From Alcanivorax sp. (GTDB lineage: Bacteria; Pseudomonadota; Gammaproteobacteria; Pseudomonadales; Alcanivoracaceae), in contig NZ_JABURH010000210.1 of NCBI RefSeq assembly GCF_014762765.1, positions 6,672-42,537 of the forward strand: a stretch of DNA of 35,866 bases, in the 5' to 3' direction. The stretch's first letter is position 1, and each line of letters opens with the position of its first letter. Under the pieces are notes generated by a model, which made no database searches, was not told the DNA's origin, and worked only from the letters and a program-made list of their open reading frames with translations. The position numbers and the translations under genes were made by a program. Positions 27,828-35,093 of this stretch are shown in pieces.

Positions 27828-30572
27828 GTGACACGGATTGGCCAGGACACCCTGAACAGCAAGAAAACGCTGGAAGCCAACGGCAAGACCTATCATTACT
27901 TCGATATCAATACGGTCGCCGACAAGGGCTGGGGTGATCTCAGCAAGCTCCCTTTCTCCCTCAAAGTTCTTCTCGAGAACCTGCTCCGTTTTGAAGACGG
28001 CGACAGCGTCACCAGTGCTGATGTGGAAGCCGTGGTGCGCTGGCTGGAAAACAAGCGCTCTGACAAAGAGATCAACTATCGCCCGGCCCGGGTACTGATG
28101 CAGGACTTCACAGGCGTACCCGGTGTGGTCGACCTGGCCGCCATGCGCGATGCCATCAAGAAGGCCGGCGGCGATCCCTCCCGCATTAACCCGCTAACGC
28201 CGGTGGATCTGGTCATCGACCACTCGGTAATGGTGGACAAGTTTGGTAACCCGCAAGCCTTCGAGGAAAACGTGGATATCGAGTACCAGCGCAACCGGGA
28301 GCGTTACCAGTTCCTGCGCTGGGGCCAGAAAGCGTTCAACAACTTTCGGGTAGTCCCACCGGGCACCGGCATCTGCCACCAGGTGAACCTGGAATATCTG
28401 GCCAAGGGGGTGTGGTCCTCCAAGAGTGAGGACGGCAACACCTACGCCTACCCGGATACACTGGTAGGCACCGACTCCCATACCACCATGATCAACGGCC
28501 TGGGCGTACTCGGCTGGGGCGTGGGCGGTATCGAGGCAGAAGCCGCCATGCTTGGCCAGCCCATTGCCATGCTGATTCCCGAGGTGATCGGCTTCAAGAT
28601 CAGCGGCAAGCTGCGCGAAGGGATCACCGCCACCGATCTGGTACTCACCGTCACCGAAATGCTGCGTCGCCGCGGTGTGGTGGGCAAGTTCGTGGAATTT
28701 TTCGGCGACGGCCTGGCCGACCTGACCCTGGCCGACCGCGCCACCATTGCCAATATGGCGCCGGAATACGGTGCCACCTGTGGTTTCTTCCCCATCGATG
28801 AGCGCACCACCGAGTATATGGAGCTGTCCGGTCGTGATGCGGACACCATTGCCCTGGTCGAGGCCTACTGCAAGGCCCAGGGCCTGTGGCGCTCCAGCAG
28901 CGACCCGGACCCGGAATTCACCGATGTGCTGGAACTGGATCTGGGCGATGTGGTGCCCAGCCTGGCCGGCCCGAAACGGCCCCAGGACCGGGTGCCACTC
29001 ACCGCCGTGAAGCGTACCTTCATTGATGTGGTCACCGAGACCCTCAAGCTCAACGACGACGAAATCAGCAAGCTGGAAGGCGAAGGCGGCCAGACCGCTG
29101 TGGGCAACCACGAACCCAGTGGCGGCCAGGTGCCGGTGGTGATCGACGGCCAGAAACACTTCATGAGCCACGGTGACGTGGTGATTGCGGCCATCACCTC
29201 CTGTACCAATACCTCCAACCCCAGCGTCATGCTGGCCGCCGGTCTGGTGGCGAAAAAGGCTGCCGAGAAAGGCATGAACCGCAAGCCCTGGGTGAAGACC
29301 TCCCTGGCTCCGGGTTCCAAGGTGGTCACCGATTACCTGGACGTGACCGGCCTGCAGAAACCCCTCAACGATATCGGTTTCGATCTGGTGGGCTACGGCT
29401 GCACCACCTGTATCGGCAACTCCGGCCCACTGCCGGAGGAAATCGACAAGGCCATCGCCGAAGGCGATCTGGTGGTGGCTTCGGTGCTCTCCGGTAACCG
29501 TAACTTCGAAGGCCGGGTACACCAGAGCGTGCGTACCAACTGGCTGGCCTCGCCGCCGCTGGTGGTGGCCTATGCCCTGGCCGGCACGGTGAAGATCGAC
29601 CTGGACAAGGACCCCCTCGGCAAGGACAAGGACGGCAAACCGGTCTACCTGAAGGATATCTGGCCCAGCTCCGAGGAAATCCAGAATGAGCTGGTGAAGA
29701 TCAACAACAGCATGTTCCGCACCCAGTACGCCAGCGTGTTCGAAGGGGACGAGGTCTGGCAGAGCCTGCCGATCCCGGACTCCGAAACCTACGCCTGGGA
29801 CAGCAGCTCCACCTACATCCAGAACCCGCCCTTCTTCGACGGGCTGACCAAGGAAGTGGATAACGTGGAGCCGGTGAAGGATGCCCGCATCCTGGCGCTG
29901 CTGGGCGATTCCATCACTACCGACCACATCTCCCCCGCCGGGGCCATCAAGGCGGATTCCCCCGCCGGCCATTACCTGCAGGGTCATGACGTGGAGCCCC
30001 TGGACTTCAACTCCTACGGCTCACGCCGGGGCAACCACGAAGTGATGATGCGTGGCACTTTCGCCAATATCCGCATCCGCAACGAGATGACCCCGGATAT
30101 CGAAGGTGGCTTTACCCGACACCTGCCCGGTGGCGAGGAGATTTCCATCTACGGCGCCGCCATGCGTTACCAGAAGGATGGCGTGCCTACGGTAGTCGTG
30201 GCCGGCAAGGAATATGGCACCGGCTCCAGCCGTGACTGGGCCGCCAAGGGCACCAATCTGCTGGGCGTGAAAGCGGTGATCGCGGAAAGCTACGAGCGCA
30301 TTCACCGCTCCAACCTGATCGGTATGGGCGTGCTGCCACTGCAGTTCCCGGAGGGCACCGACCGCAAGACGTTGAATCTGGACGGCAGCGAGGAAGTGGA
30401 TATTCCGGGCCTGACCAATGACCTGAAGCCCGGCGACACCGTCACCGTGGTATTCCGCAAGGACGGCAAGGAGCAGAAGGTGGAAGCCCTCTCCCGCCTG
30501 GATACCGCCGCCGAAGTGGAGTACTACAAGAACGGCGGCATCCTGCACTATGTGCTGCGGCAGATGATGTAG
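27828..30572 (+). CDS. acnA: Aconitate hydratase A
   Basis: A 914-residue enzyme of the IRP/AcnA type that isomerises citrate and isocitrate in the TCA cycle in the cytoplasm, with a [4Fe-4S] cluster. The cluster ligands lie in AAITSCTNTSNPSVM (about residue 458) and GYGCTTCIGNSGPL (about residues 523-526). Substrate-binding segments include GTDSHTTMINGLGVLGWGVGG, DSITTDHISPAG and EYGTGSSRDWAAKG. I choose the GTG at 27828, because AGGAG lies seven bases ahead and TRIGQDTLNSKK is the usual N-terminus. The reading frame stays open 32 codons farther upstream, but that part does not resemble the family. A terminator hairpin follows at 30630. Confidence 0.97.
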   Translation: MTRIGQDTLNSKKTLEANGKTYHYFDINTVADKGWGDLSKLPFSLKVLLENLLRFEDGDSVTSADVEAVVRWLENKRSDKEINYRPARVLMQDFTGVPGVVDLAAMRDAIKKAGGDPSRINPLTPVDLVIDHSVMVDKFGNPQAFEENVDIEYQRNRERYQFLRWGQKAFNNFRVVPPGTGICHQVNLEYLAKGVWSSKSEDGNTYAYPDTLVGTDSHTTMINGLGVLGWGVGGIEAEAAMLGQPIAMLIPEVIGFKISGKLREGITATDLVLTVTEMLRRRGVVGKFVEFFGDGLADLTLADRATIANMAPEYGATCGFFPIDERTTEYMELSGRDADTIALVEAYCKAQGLWRSSSDPDPEFTDVLELDLGDVVPSLAGPKRPQDRVPLTAVKRTFIDVVTETLKLNDDEISKLEGEGGQTAVGNHEPSGGQVPVVIDGQKHFMSHGDVVIAAITSCTNTSNPSVMLAAGLVAKKAAEKGMNRKPWVKTSLAPGSKVVTDYLDVTGLQKPLNDIGFDLVGYGCTTCIGNSGPLPEEIDKAIAEGDLVVASVLSGNRNFEGRVHQSVRTNWLASPPLVVAYALAGTVKIDLDKDPLGKDKDGKPVYLKDIWPSSEEIQNELVKINNSMFRTQYASVFEGDEVWQSLPIPDSETYAWDSSSTYIQNPPFFDGLTKEVDNVEPVKDARILALLGDSITTDHISPAGAIKADSPAGHYLQGHDVEPLDFNSYGSRRGNHEVMMRGTFANIRIRNEMTPDIEGGFTRHLPGGEEISIYGAAMRYQKDGVPTVVVAGKEYGTGSSRDWAAKGTNLLGVKAVIAESYERIHRSNLIGMGVLPLQFPEGTDRKTLNLDGSEEVDIPGLTNDLKPGDTVTVVFRKDGKEQKVEALSRLDTAAEVEYYKNGGILHYVLRQMM

Positions 30573-30629
30573 GAGAAACCGCAAGCGACAAGCTGCAACG
30601 CGGGCTGAACGCGTTGCTTGCTCTCACCC

Positions 30630-30664
30630 AGGAGGCCGCGCCCGCACATCGGGCGCGGCCTCCT
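30630..30664 (+). terminator. GC-rich hairpin terminator after acnA
   Basis: A perfect 14-bp stem (AGGAGGCCGCGCCC 30630-30643 with GGGCGCGGCCTCCT 30651-30664) with a 7-nt loop. The tail (GCATTT) is only moderately T-rich. The stem core GAGGCCGCGCCC is the same as that of the hairpin inside the repeat element at 30785-30817. Confidence 0.7.
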
Positions 30665-30720
30665 GCATTTAGGGACGCCCCCGTAGGGTGCACTGAGCCT
30701 AAGGCGAACTGCACCAGTCG

Positions 30721-30880
30721 TTAATTGATAATTGAGAATGGATAATTGATAACGGCGCGATCAGCATCATTGGGTCTGAAACGCAGAGGCCGCGCCCAAA
30801 GTGTGGGCGCGGCCTCTTGCGATTCACAACAGAAAGCGTGCCCCGCGCGTTATCAATTCTCAATTATCCATTATCAATTG
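30721..30880. repeat. MITE-like palindromic element, copy 2, with 7-bp unit arms
   Basis: A 160-bp element homologous to 20160-20315. The left arm reads as 7-bp units ATTGATA, ATTGAGA, ATGGATA, ATTGATA followed by ACGGCGCGATCA. The right arm, read on the opposite strand, is ATTGATA, ATGGATA, ATTGAGA, ATTGATA, so the two middle units are swapped. The centre carries a perfect 14-bp GC-rich hairpin (30785-30798 with 30804-30817). With the acnA terminator it fills the 386-bp gap 30573-30958. No transposase or obvious target duplication. Confidence 0.8.
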
Positions 30881-30958
30881 CTGTTCACCGCGTGCTCCCC
30901 CTAGCCGCCCGCTTTTTGCTATGCTGACTACCCTTCACGGCCAGTTTGGGGGAAGTCC

Positions 30959-31237
30959 GTGCGTTACCTGTTTGCTGCCATCGCGCTGATTCTGTCCGGC
31001 ACTTTATTTGCCGAGCAGGACAACAACGCCCGCCTGCTCACGGAAGAGGAGCGAGACGCCCGCATGCGTGAACAGCAGGAGCTGTCAGAGCGAGCTGCAG
31101 AATTGCAGAACCGGCAGGAAACCGCACAGCAACTGCTTCGCCAGCAGGACCAATACCTGGATGCGCTACGGCAGGAAATCCAGGCACTGAAAAAACAATC
31201 CGAAGAGGCAGATGACACTGCCCGGGCAGAGCAATGA
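30959..31237 (+). CDS. Small secreted coiled-coil protein
   Basis: A 92-residue product starting with GTG, preceded by a GGGGGAAG ribosome site. Residues 1-18 (RYLFAAIALILSGTLFA) form a signal peptide. The remainder is almost wholly charged helix rich in Glu, Gln and Arg with heptad spacing (LTEEERDARMREQQELSER ... YLDALRQEIQALKKQ), predicted as a periplasmic coiled coil. I do not recognise a family. The stop overlaps the next start (ATGA), so it is translationally coupled to the GNAT gene. Confidence 0.72.
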   Translation: MRYLFAAIALILSGTLFAEQDNNARLLTEEERDARMREQQELSERAAELQNRQETAQQLLRQQDQYLDALRQEIQALKKQSEEADDTARAEQ

Positions 31238-31839
31238 TGTTGCAATGGCTACGCCAGCTTTTTCACCGCCACACTCTCGTTCAACCGGAGACACCTGAGC
31301 CGCCCCACTCGGCAGCCCAGCCCGAGCCGGAACCAGCCCACAACGCGGTGGAGTCCGACCCCATCGCGGCCCTCATGCCCTTTCAGATACGCCCTCTGGA
31401 CAGCAAGGACATGGCCGAACTACTGGGCGTATTCCGCGAGGCGATCCAGGTCAGTGCGGCAGCAGAGTACGACCAGAAACAACGGGATGCCTGGAGCCAG
31501 GCCCAAAGCTACGACAGCCTGATCTCGGTGCTCAGCGAGGGCGACACCGTGGTGGCAGAATGGGACGACAAGCTGGTGGGATTTGCCCACCGGATTCGCG
31601 ATTACATCAACATGGTTTTCGTGCACCCGGAGGCCTCCCGGGTGGGCATCGCCACCCTGCTCTACCAGCATCTTGAGGACGGCGCCCGCATCGAAGGCAT
31701 CACCGAGCTGACCACCCACGCCAGCCTCACCGCCCACGGTTTCTTTGCCTACATGGGGTTTACCAGCGAAGGCCAGGAGCAGGCAGAGCGAGATGGCATC
31801 CCGCTCACTCGCCATGCCATGCGTAAATCACTGGTCTGA
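31234..31839 (+). CDS. GNAT family N-acetyltransferase with proline-rich N-terminal extension
   Basis: A 201-residue protein. Residues 1-48 are a non-conserved, proline/glutamate-rich tail (PETPEPPHSAAQPEPEPAH). The GNAT domain runs from about 50 (FQIRPLDSKDMAELLGVFREA). It includes the beta4 strand and acetyl-CoA loop INMVFVHPEASRVGIATLLYQHLE, a variant of the R/QxxGxG/A pattern (RVGIA), and the late LTTHASLTAHGFFAYMGF. This resembles YafP/phosphinothricin-type acetyltransferases. The start overlaps the coiled-coil gene by 4 bp. Substrate unknown. Confidence 0.85.
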   Translation: MMLQWLRQLFHRHTLVQPETPEPPHSAAQPEPEPAHNAVESDPIAALMPFQIRPLDSKDMAELLGVFREAIQVSAAAEYDQKQRDAWSQAQSYDSLISVLSEGDTVVAEWDDKLVGFAHRIRDYINMVFVHPEASRVGIATLLYQHLEDGARIEGITELTTHASLTAHGFFAYMGFTSEGQEQAERDGIPLTRHAMRKSLV

Positions 31840-31913
31840 AATCCGCTCCAACCCCGCTCATTGATCGAAAAATCTGATCACATCGCTCAATCCAGCCCCC
31901 TGTGTTTCCCTCT

Positions 31914-32052
31914 GGTCTGTCGCTAACCTGTATTCATCGGAGGGTGATGTCGCCCTCCTGACAGACATCCATGCGTTGATTCTGTGATACCCGGAACCCG
32001 TAAGGGTTCATGCTTCCCCCCTTAGGCCGTCACCCCTGACGGCCGTTTTTTT
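31914..32052 (+). ncRNA. Candidate structured small RNA ending in a strong terminator
   Basis: The gap between the GNAT gene and the AraC gene holds three consecutive stem-loops. First, TCTGTC (31916-31921) pairs with GACAGA (31960-31965), enclosing GGAGGG/CCCTCC (31939-31944 with 31953-31958). Second, GAACCC/GGGTTC (31994-31999 with 32004-32009) closes a GTAA tetraloop. Third, GGCCGTCA/TGACGGCC (32025-32032 with 32037-32044) is followed by GTTTTTTT. It has no ribosome site plus frame of note. The terminator lies over 180 bp after the GNAT stop, farther than needed for that gene. It could instead be a long 3' UTR or 3'-UTR-derived sRNA. I cannot match it to a named family, and the promoter is not clear. 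Confidence 0.45.
32025..32052 (+). terminator. Rho-independent terminator between GNAT and AraC genes
   Basis: An 8-bp perfect stem (GGCCGTCA with TGACGGCC), CCCC loop and a run of seven T after one G. It isolates the AraC gene from upstream transcription. Confidence 0.9.
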
Positions 32053-32175
32053 GTCTGCCGAGATCTGCCGCTCAATCAGCCGCGCGGTTCTGTCATTGCC
32101 TGCCGGAAATCCAGGTGCGACTATCTGAGCTTTCCCGGTTCCCCATGATCACCGCCGCACAGGATCTGCTCGACC

Positions 32176-33177
32176 ATGACCCCGGACCTGGCATTGACCT
32201 ACTGCCGCATGATCGCCCAGACCCTGGGACTGGATCAGGCCGGGCTGCAGACACTGGTAGCGGGCTCCGGGATGGAAGAGGATACCCTGCAACACAGCGA
32301 CGGTTTTATCGACTGGCCCGGTGCCTGTCAGTTGATCCGTAACGCCCTGCAACTCACCGAGCACCCGGATATCGCCCTGCAGACCGGCCTGCGTGCCCTG
32401 CCCGCCATGCACGGCCCCATGGGGATTGCCGCCATGGCCAGCCCCACCCTGCGTGACGCCATGCAACTGTTCGCCCGCTTCAACAACACCCGCACCCGGG
32501 TGTTCAGTTCCGAAATGCAGGAAACCGATGACCGTCTCAAACTGGTGCTGTCATTCGCCTACCCGCAGGATGAAGTGGTTCGCTTTCTCACCGAGTCCGC
32601 CATGGCCTCCGCTTATGCCTGCCATCTGGTTCTGCGCGGCAAGCCGATCGAGGAAGGCGAAGCCCATTTCAATTACCCGCCGCCACCCCATGCCGACTAT
32701 TATCCGCACACTTTCAAGGGCATCCGTATCGTCTTTGATGCCCCGGCCGTGGCGCTCTGCCTGCCATCCCGCTACGGCGATGAGCCACTTCCCGGCCATG
32801 ACCGCGACCTGATGTGGATGGCCGTGCAGCAATGTGAGGCACGCCAGGAAAGCCTGCGGCGACAGGGCACTCTCAGCGATCAGGTGCTGGCCCTGCTGCA
32901 TCAGTGCCGCGGTCAGTCCAGTCTGGACGCCATGGCCGAGCGCCTGCATCTCAGCCCGCGCACCCTGATCCGTAAACTCAAGCTGGAAGACACCCGTTTC
33001 CAGCAGTTGCGGGACCAGACCCTCAGCCGCCGGGCCACTCAGTTACTCAGCCTGCCCCACTACACCGTTAGCATGGTGGCCGAGGAGCTGGGGTATACCG
33101 ACGTGGCCAGCTTCCGCCGGGCCTTCCAGCGCTGGTTTGGCACCAGCCCCGGCCGCTTTCGCAGTGGGGAGCAATAG
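32176..33177 (+). CDS. AraC-family transcriptional regulator with arabinose-binding-like N-terminal domain
   Basis: A 333-residue regulator. Residues about 15-200 are the long N-terminal ligand domain (PF12625-like) shared with VirS, OruR and related regulators (GPMGIAAMASPTLRDAMQLFARFNNTRTRVF). Residues about 230-330 hold the two helix-turn-helix motifs (SLDAMAERLHLSPRTLIRKLK and VSMVAEELGYTDVASFRRAFQRWFGTSPGRFR). The gene is directly upstream of, and co-oriented with, a desaturase-SDR operon, and a direct repeat lies between them. It is therefore the likely activator of that operon, probably responding to a lipid or related ligand; this is inference. The start is taken as the ATG of MTPDLALTYCR, with only a weak AGGAT ahead. 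Confidence 0.9.
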   Translation: MTPDLALTYCRMIAQTLGLDQAGLQTLVAGSGMEEDTLQHSDGFIDWPGACQLIRNALQLTEHPDIALQTGLRALPAMHGPMGIAAMASPTLRDAMQLFARFNNTRTRVFSSEMQETDDRLKLVLSFAYPQDEVVRFLTESAMASAYACHLVLRGKPIEEGEAHFNYPPPPHADYYPHTFKGIRIVFDAPAVALCLPSRYGDEPLPGHDRDLMWMAVQQCEARQESLRRQGTLSDQVLALLHQCRGQSSLDAMAERLHLSPRTLIRKLKLEDTRFQQLRDQTLSRRATQLLSLPHYTVSMVAEELGYTDVASFRRAFQRWFGTSPGRFRSGEQ

Positions 33178-33210
33178 GGTTCCGTAGTTTCTCACCTCTG
33201 CACCTGATAA

Positions 33211-33239
33211 TTGGCATTATTTATCCCCCTGTTGGCATT
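33211..33239. promoter_or_regulatory. Direct-repeat operator for the AraC-type regulator
   Basis: The octamer TTGGCATT occurs at 33211-33218 and again at 33232-33239. The repeats are exactly 21 bp apart, two helical turns, the spacing expected for the two halves of an AraC-family site. The site is in the 128-bp gap between the regulator and the desaturase gene, about 70-95 bp ahead of the desaturase ATG. Confidence 0.6.
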
Positions 33240-33305
33240 TTCCGCTCTTATCTTCGTCCTGCAAAAAGTAAACACTCTGTTTCAGCATCTTGCAGGAGAG
33301 CGCCC

Positions 33306-34187
33306 ATGACAACGACAACCGCCCCGCAACACGACGAACTGAAGACCCTGAGCCGGCTCAAGGTATCCCCCCGGATCGCCTGGCCCACCGTGACCCTCAT
33401 GGTGCTGTCCCACGGGGCCAACATCCTCAGCTGGGTGATGGTGCTCAATGGCCTCTGGCCTGCCTGGGTGGGCCTTGTCATCAACAGCATCGCCGTCTAT
33501 GTGATGTTCACCCCGGCCCATGAAGCCATCCACCGCTGTGCCGCCCGCAAACCGGAGCACAACGACCTGGTCCTCGCCATTGCCACCTTTGTGGCGGTGC
33601 CCTTCGGCAAGGGCAAGATGTTCCGTCTGATGCACATGCGCCATCACCGCTTTGCCAATGATCCGCAGAAAGATCCGGATCACTGGATGGCCAGCAGCCT
33701 GTGGACCATGCCCTTGTGGGGCTTCTGGCCCTTCCTCTATCTGATCAACTTCCTGCGCAATCCGCAGGTGCTGCCCAATTTGAAACCCGCAGAAATCTGG
33801 CGGGAACTGGCCGTGGCCGGCGTGGCGCTCACCGCCCTGTTTCTGTGGAAGCCCTACGAGGCCATGATGCTGTGGCTGATCCCGTCCTATTTTTCCTTCT
33901 ACCTGATGTGCCTGGTGTTCATGGTATTGCCACACTACCCGCACACTGGCCGCCAGGACGTGGACCCGAACACCACCGCGCTGATGCGCATGGGCAAGGA
34001 ATGGCTGCTGACGCCGGTGCTGATGTATCAGAACTATCACCTGATCCATCACCTCTACCCGACCATTCCCTTCTACCGCTACGGAAAGGCCTGGAAGGCC
34101 CGCGAGCAATATCACCGCGCGCATTCCGGCAGCATGATTATCCGCCCGTTCCAGCTTGGCCCCGACGACAAACCCGGCAACGCCTGA
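33306..34187 (+). CDS. Membrane di-iron fatty acid desaturase / hydroxylase family protein
   Basis: A 293-residue inner-membrane protein with the three histidine boxes of membrane di-iron enzymes: HEAIH (72-76), HMRHH (110-114) and HLIHH in NYHLIHHLYP (about 243-252). Four hydrophobic stretches surround them (about 27-70, 86-102, 137-150, 175-215). Family role: O2-dependent desaturation or hydroxylation of acyl chains or similar lipids. The third-box context (HLIHHLYPTIPFYRY) also recalls CrtR-type beta-carotene hydroxylases, so the substrate is open. An AGGAGAG ribosome site is present. It is followed after 13 bp by an SDR gene and is probably controlled by the AraC regulator upstream. Confidence 0.88.
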   Translation: MTTTTAPQHDELKTLSRLKVSPRIAWPTVTLMVLSHGANILSWVMVLNGLWPAWVGLVINSIAVYVMFTPAHEAIHRCAARKPEHNDLVLAIATFVAVPFGKGKMFRLMHMRHHRFANDPQKDPDHWMASSLWTMPLWGFWPFLYLINFLRNPQVLPNLKPAEIWRELAVAGVALTALFLWKPYEAMMLWLIPSYFSFYLMCLVFMVLPHYPHTGRQDVDPNTTALMRMGKEWLLTPVLMYQNYHLIHHLYPTIPFYRYGKAWKAREQYHRAHSGSMIIRPFQLGPDDKPGNA

Positions 34188-34200
34188 CAGGAAAACCACC

Positions 34201-35007
34201 ATGACAAAAACCGTTCTGATCACCGGCGGCGCCGGCGGCATTGGCCGGGAGTTCTGCAAACTGTTCAACGCGGATGGCTATCGCATCGTGGTGTTCAGTC
34301 TGCTGCAGGACGAGCTGGATGCCCTCGGCAACGACCTGAAGGCGCAGCGTTCCGACGTGGATTACCGTGCTGTGCAGATGGACCTGTCCCAACCCGGTGC
34401 CGCCGAACAGATCATGCAGTGGCTGGACCAGCAAAATCTGGAACTGGACGTGCTGGTCAATAACGTGGGCTTCGGCATGATGGGCGAGCACGTAGAACAG
34501 GACAGCCAGACACTGGAACGCATGCTCACCCTCAACAACATCCTGCTCAGCAAGCTGTGCATGCTGGTGGGCGCGCGCATGAAAGCCCGTGGCCACGGCA
34601 AGATCATGAACATCGGCTCCCTGGCCGGCTTCTGCCCCATGCCCTTCTTCGCTGCCTACAGCGCCAGCAAGGCCTTCGTGATCAACCTGAGTGCCTCCCT
34701 GCAGGAAGAGCTGAAACCCTACGGCGTACAGGTCACCTGCTTTTGCCCCAGCACCACAAAGACCGCCTTTCTGGATACGGCCCAGAGCAAACATGCCTCT
34801 TCCAGCGGCATCAGAGAATTTGTCTCGGCACAAATTGCCACCCCGGAACAGGTGGCCAAAGCCGGCTACGCGGCCCTCAACCAGGGAAAGCGCTACGCCC
34901 TCCCCGGCCTGTCCGTCACCCTGCAAAGCATCTGGATTCGCATGATGCCCCTGCGCGTCATGGCGAATTTTGTCTACCGAAAATCGGTGAAGGAAATGAA
35001 AAGCTGA
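34201..35007 (+). CDS. Short-chain dehydrogenase/reductase (classical SDR)
   Basis: A 268-residue cytoplasmic NAD(P)-dependent oxidoreductase. The cofactor motif is TGGAGGIG (residues 8-15). The NNVG motif lies near residue 89, the catalytic serine is in NIGSLAGF, and the active-site YSASK follows near residues 155-159. The ATG at 34201 has AGGAAA ahead of it and gives MTKTVLITGG; a TTG 45 bp upstream inside the desaturase gene is unlikely. It forms an operon with the desaturase. A role in processing the oxidised lipid or keto/hydroxy product of that enzyme is plausible but unproven. Confidence 0.9.
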   Translation: MTKTVLITGGAGGIGREFCKLFNADGYRIVVFSLLQDELDALGNDLKAQRSDVDYRAVQMDLSQPGAAEQIMQWLDQQNLELDVLVNNVGFGMMGEHVEQDSQTLERMLTLNNILLSKLCMLVGARMKARGHGKIMNIGSLAGFCPMPFFAAYSASKAFVINLSASLQEELKPYGVQVTCFCPSTTKTAFLDTAQSKHASSSGIREFVSAQIATPEQVAKAGYAALNQGKRYALPGLSVTLQSIWIRMMPLRVMANFVYRKSVKEMKS

Positions 35008-35093
35008 TCCACGGAGCCGCCCCATCATCCGCGCCTGTCCACTCCCCACCGAATCCGTTATGTTGGCGGTATCCCACGCAAAAGGAATGCATC

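Noticed and set aside
28194-29987. A long open frame on the minus strand inside acnA
   Set aside because: It is antisense to an unmistakable aconitase, has low-complexity Gly/His/Val-rich composition typical of antisense frames in GC-rich DNA, and has no recognisable domain.
34557-35093. An N-terminal extension of the NYN-domain frame
   Set aside because: It lies over the SDR gene in another frame and lacks family features; the ATG at 35094 has a proper ribosome site.
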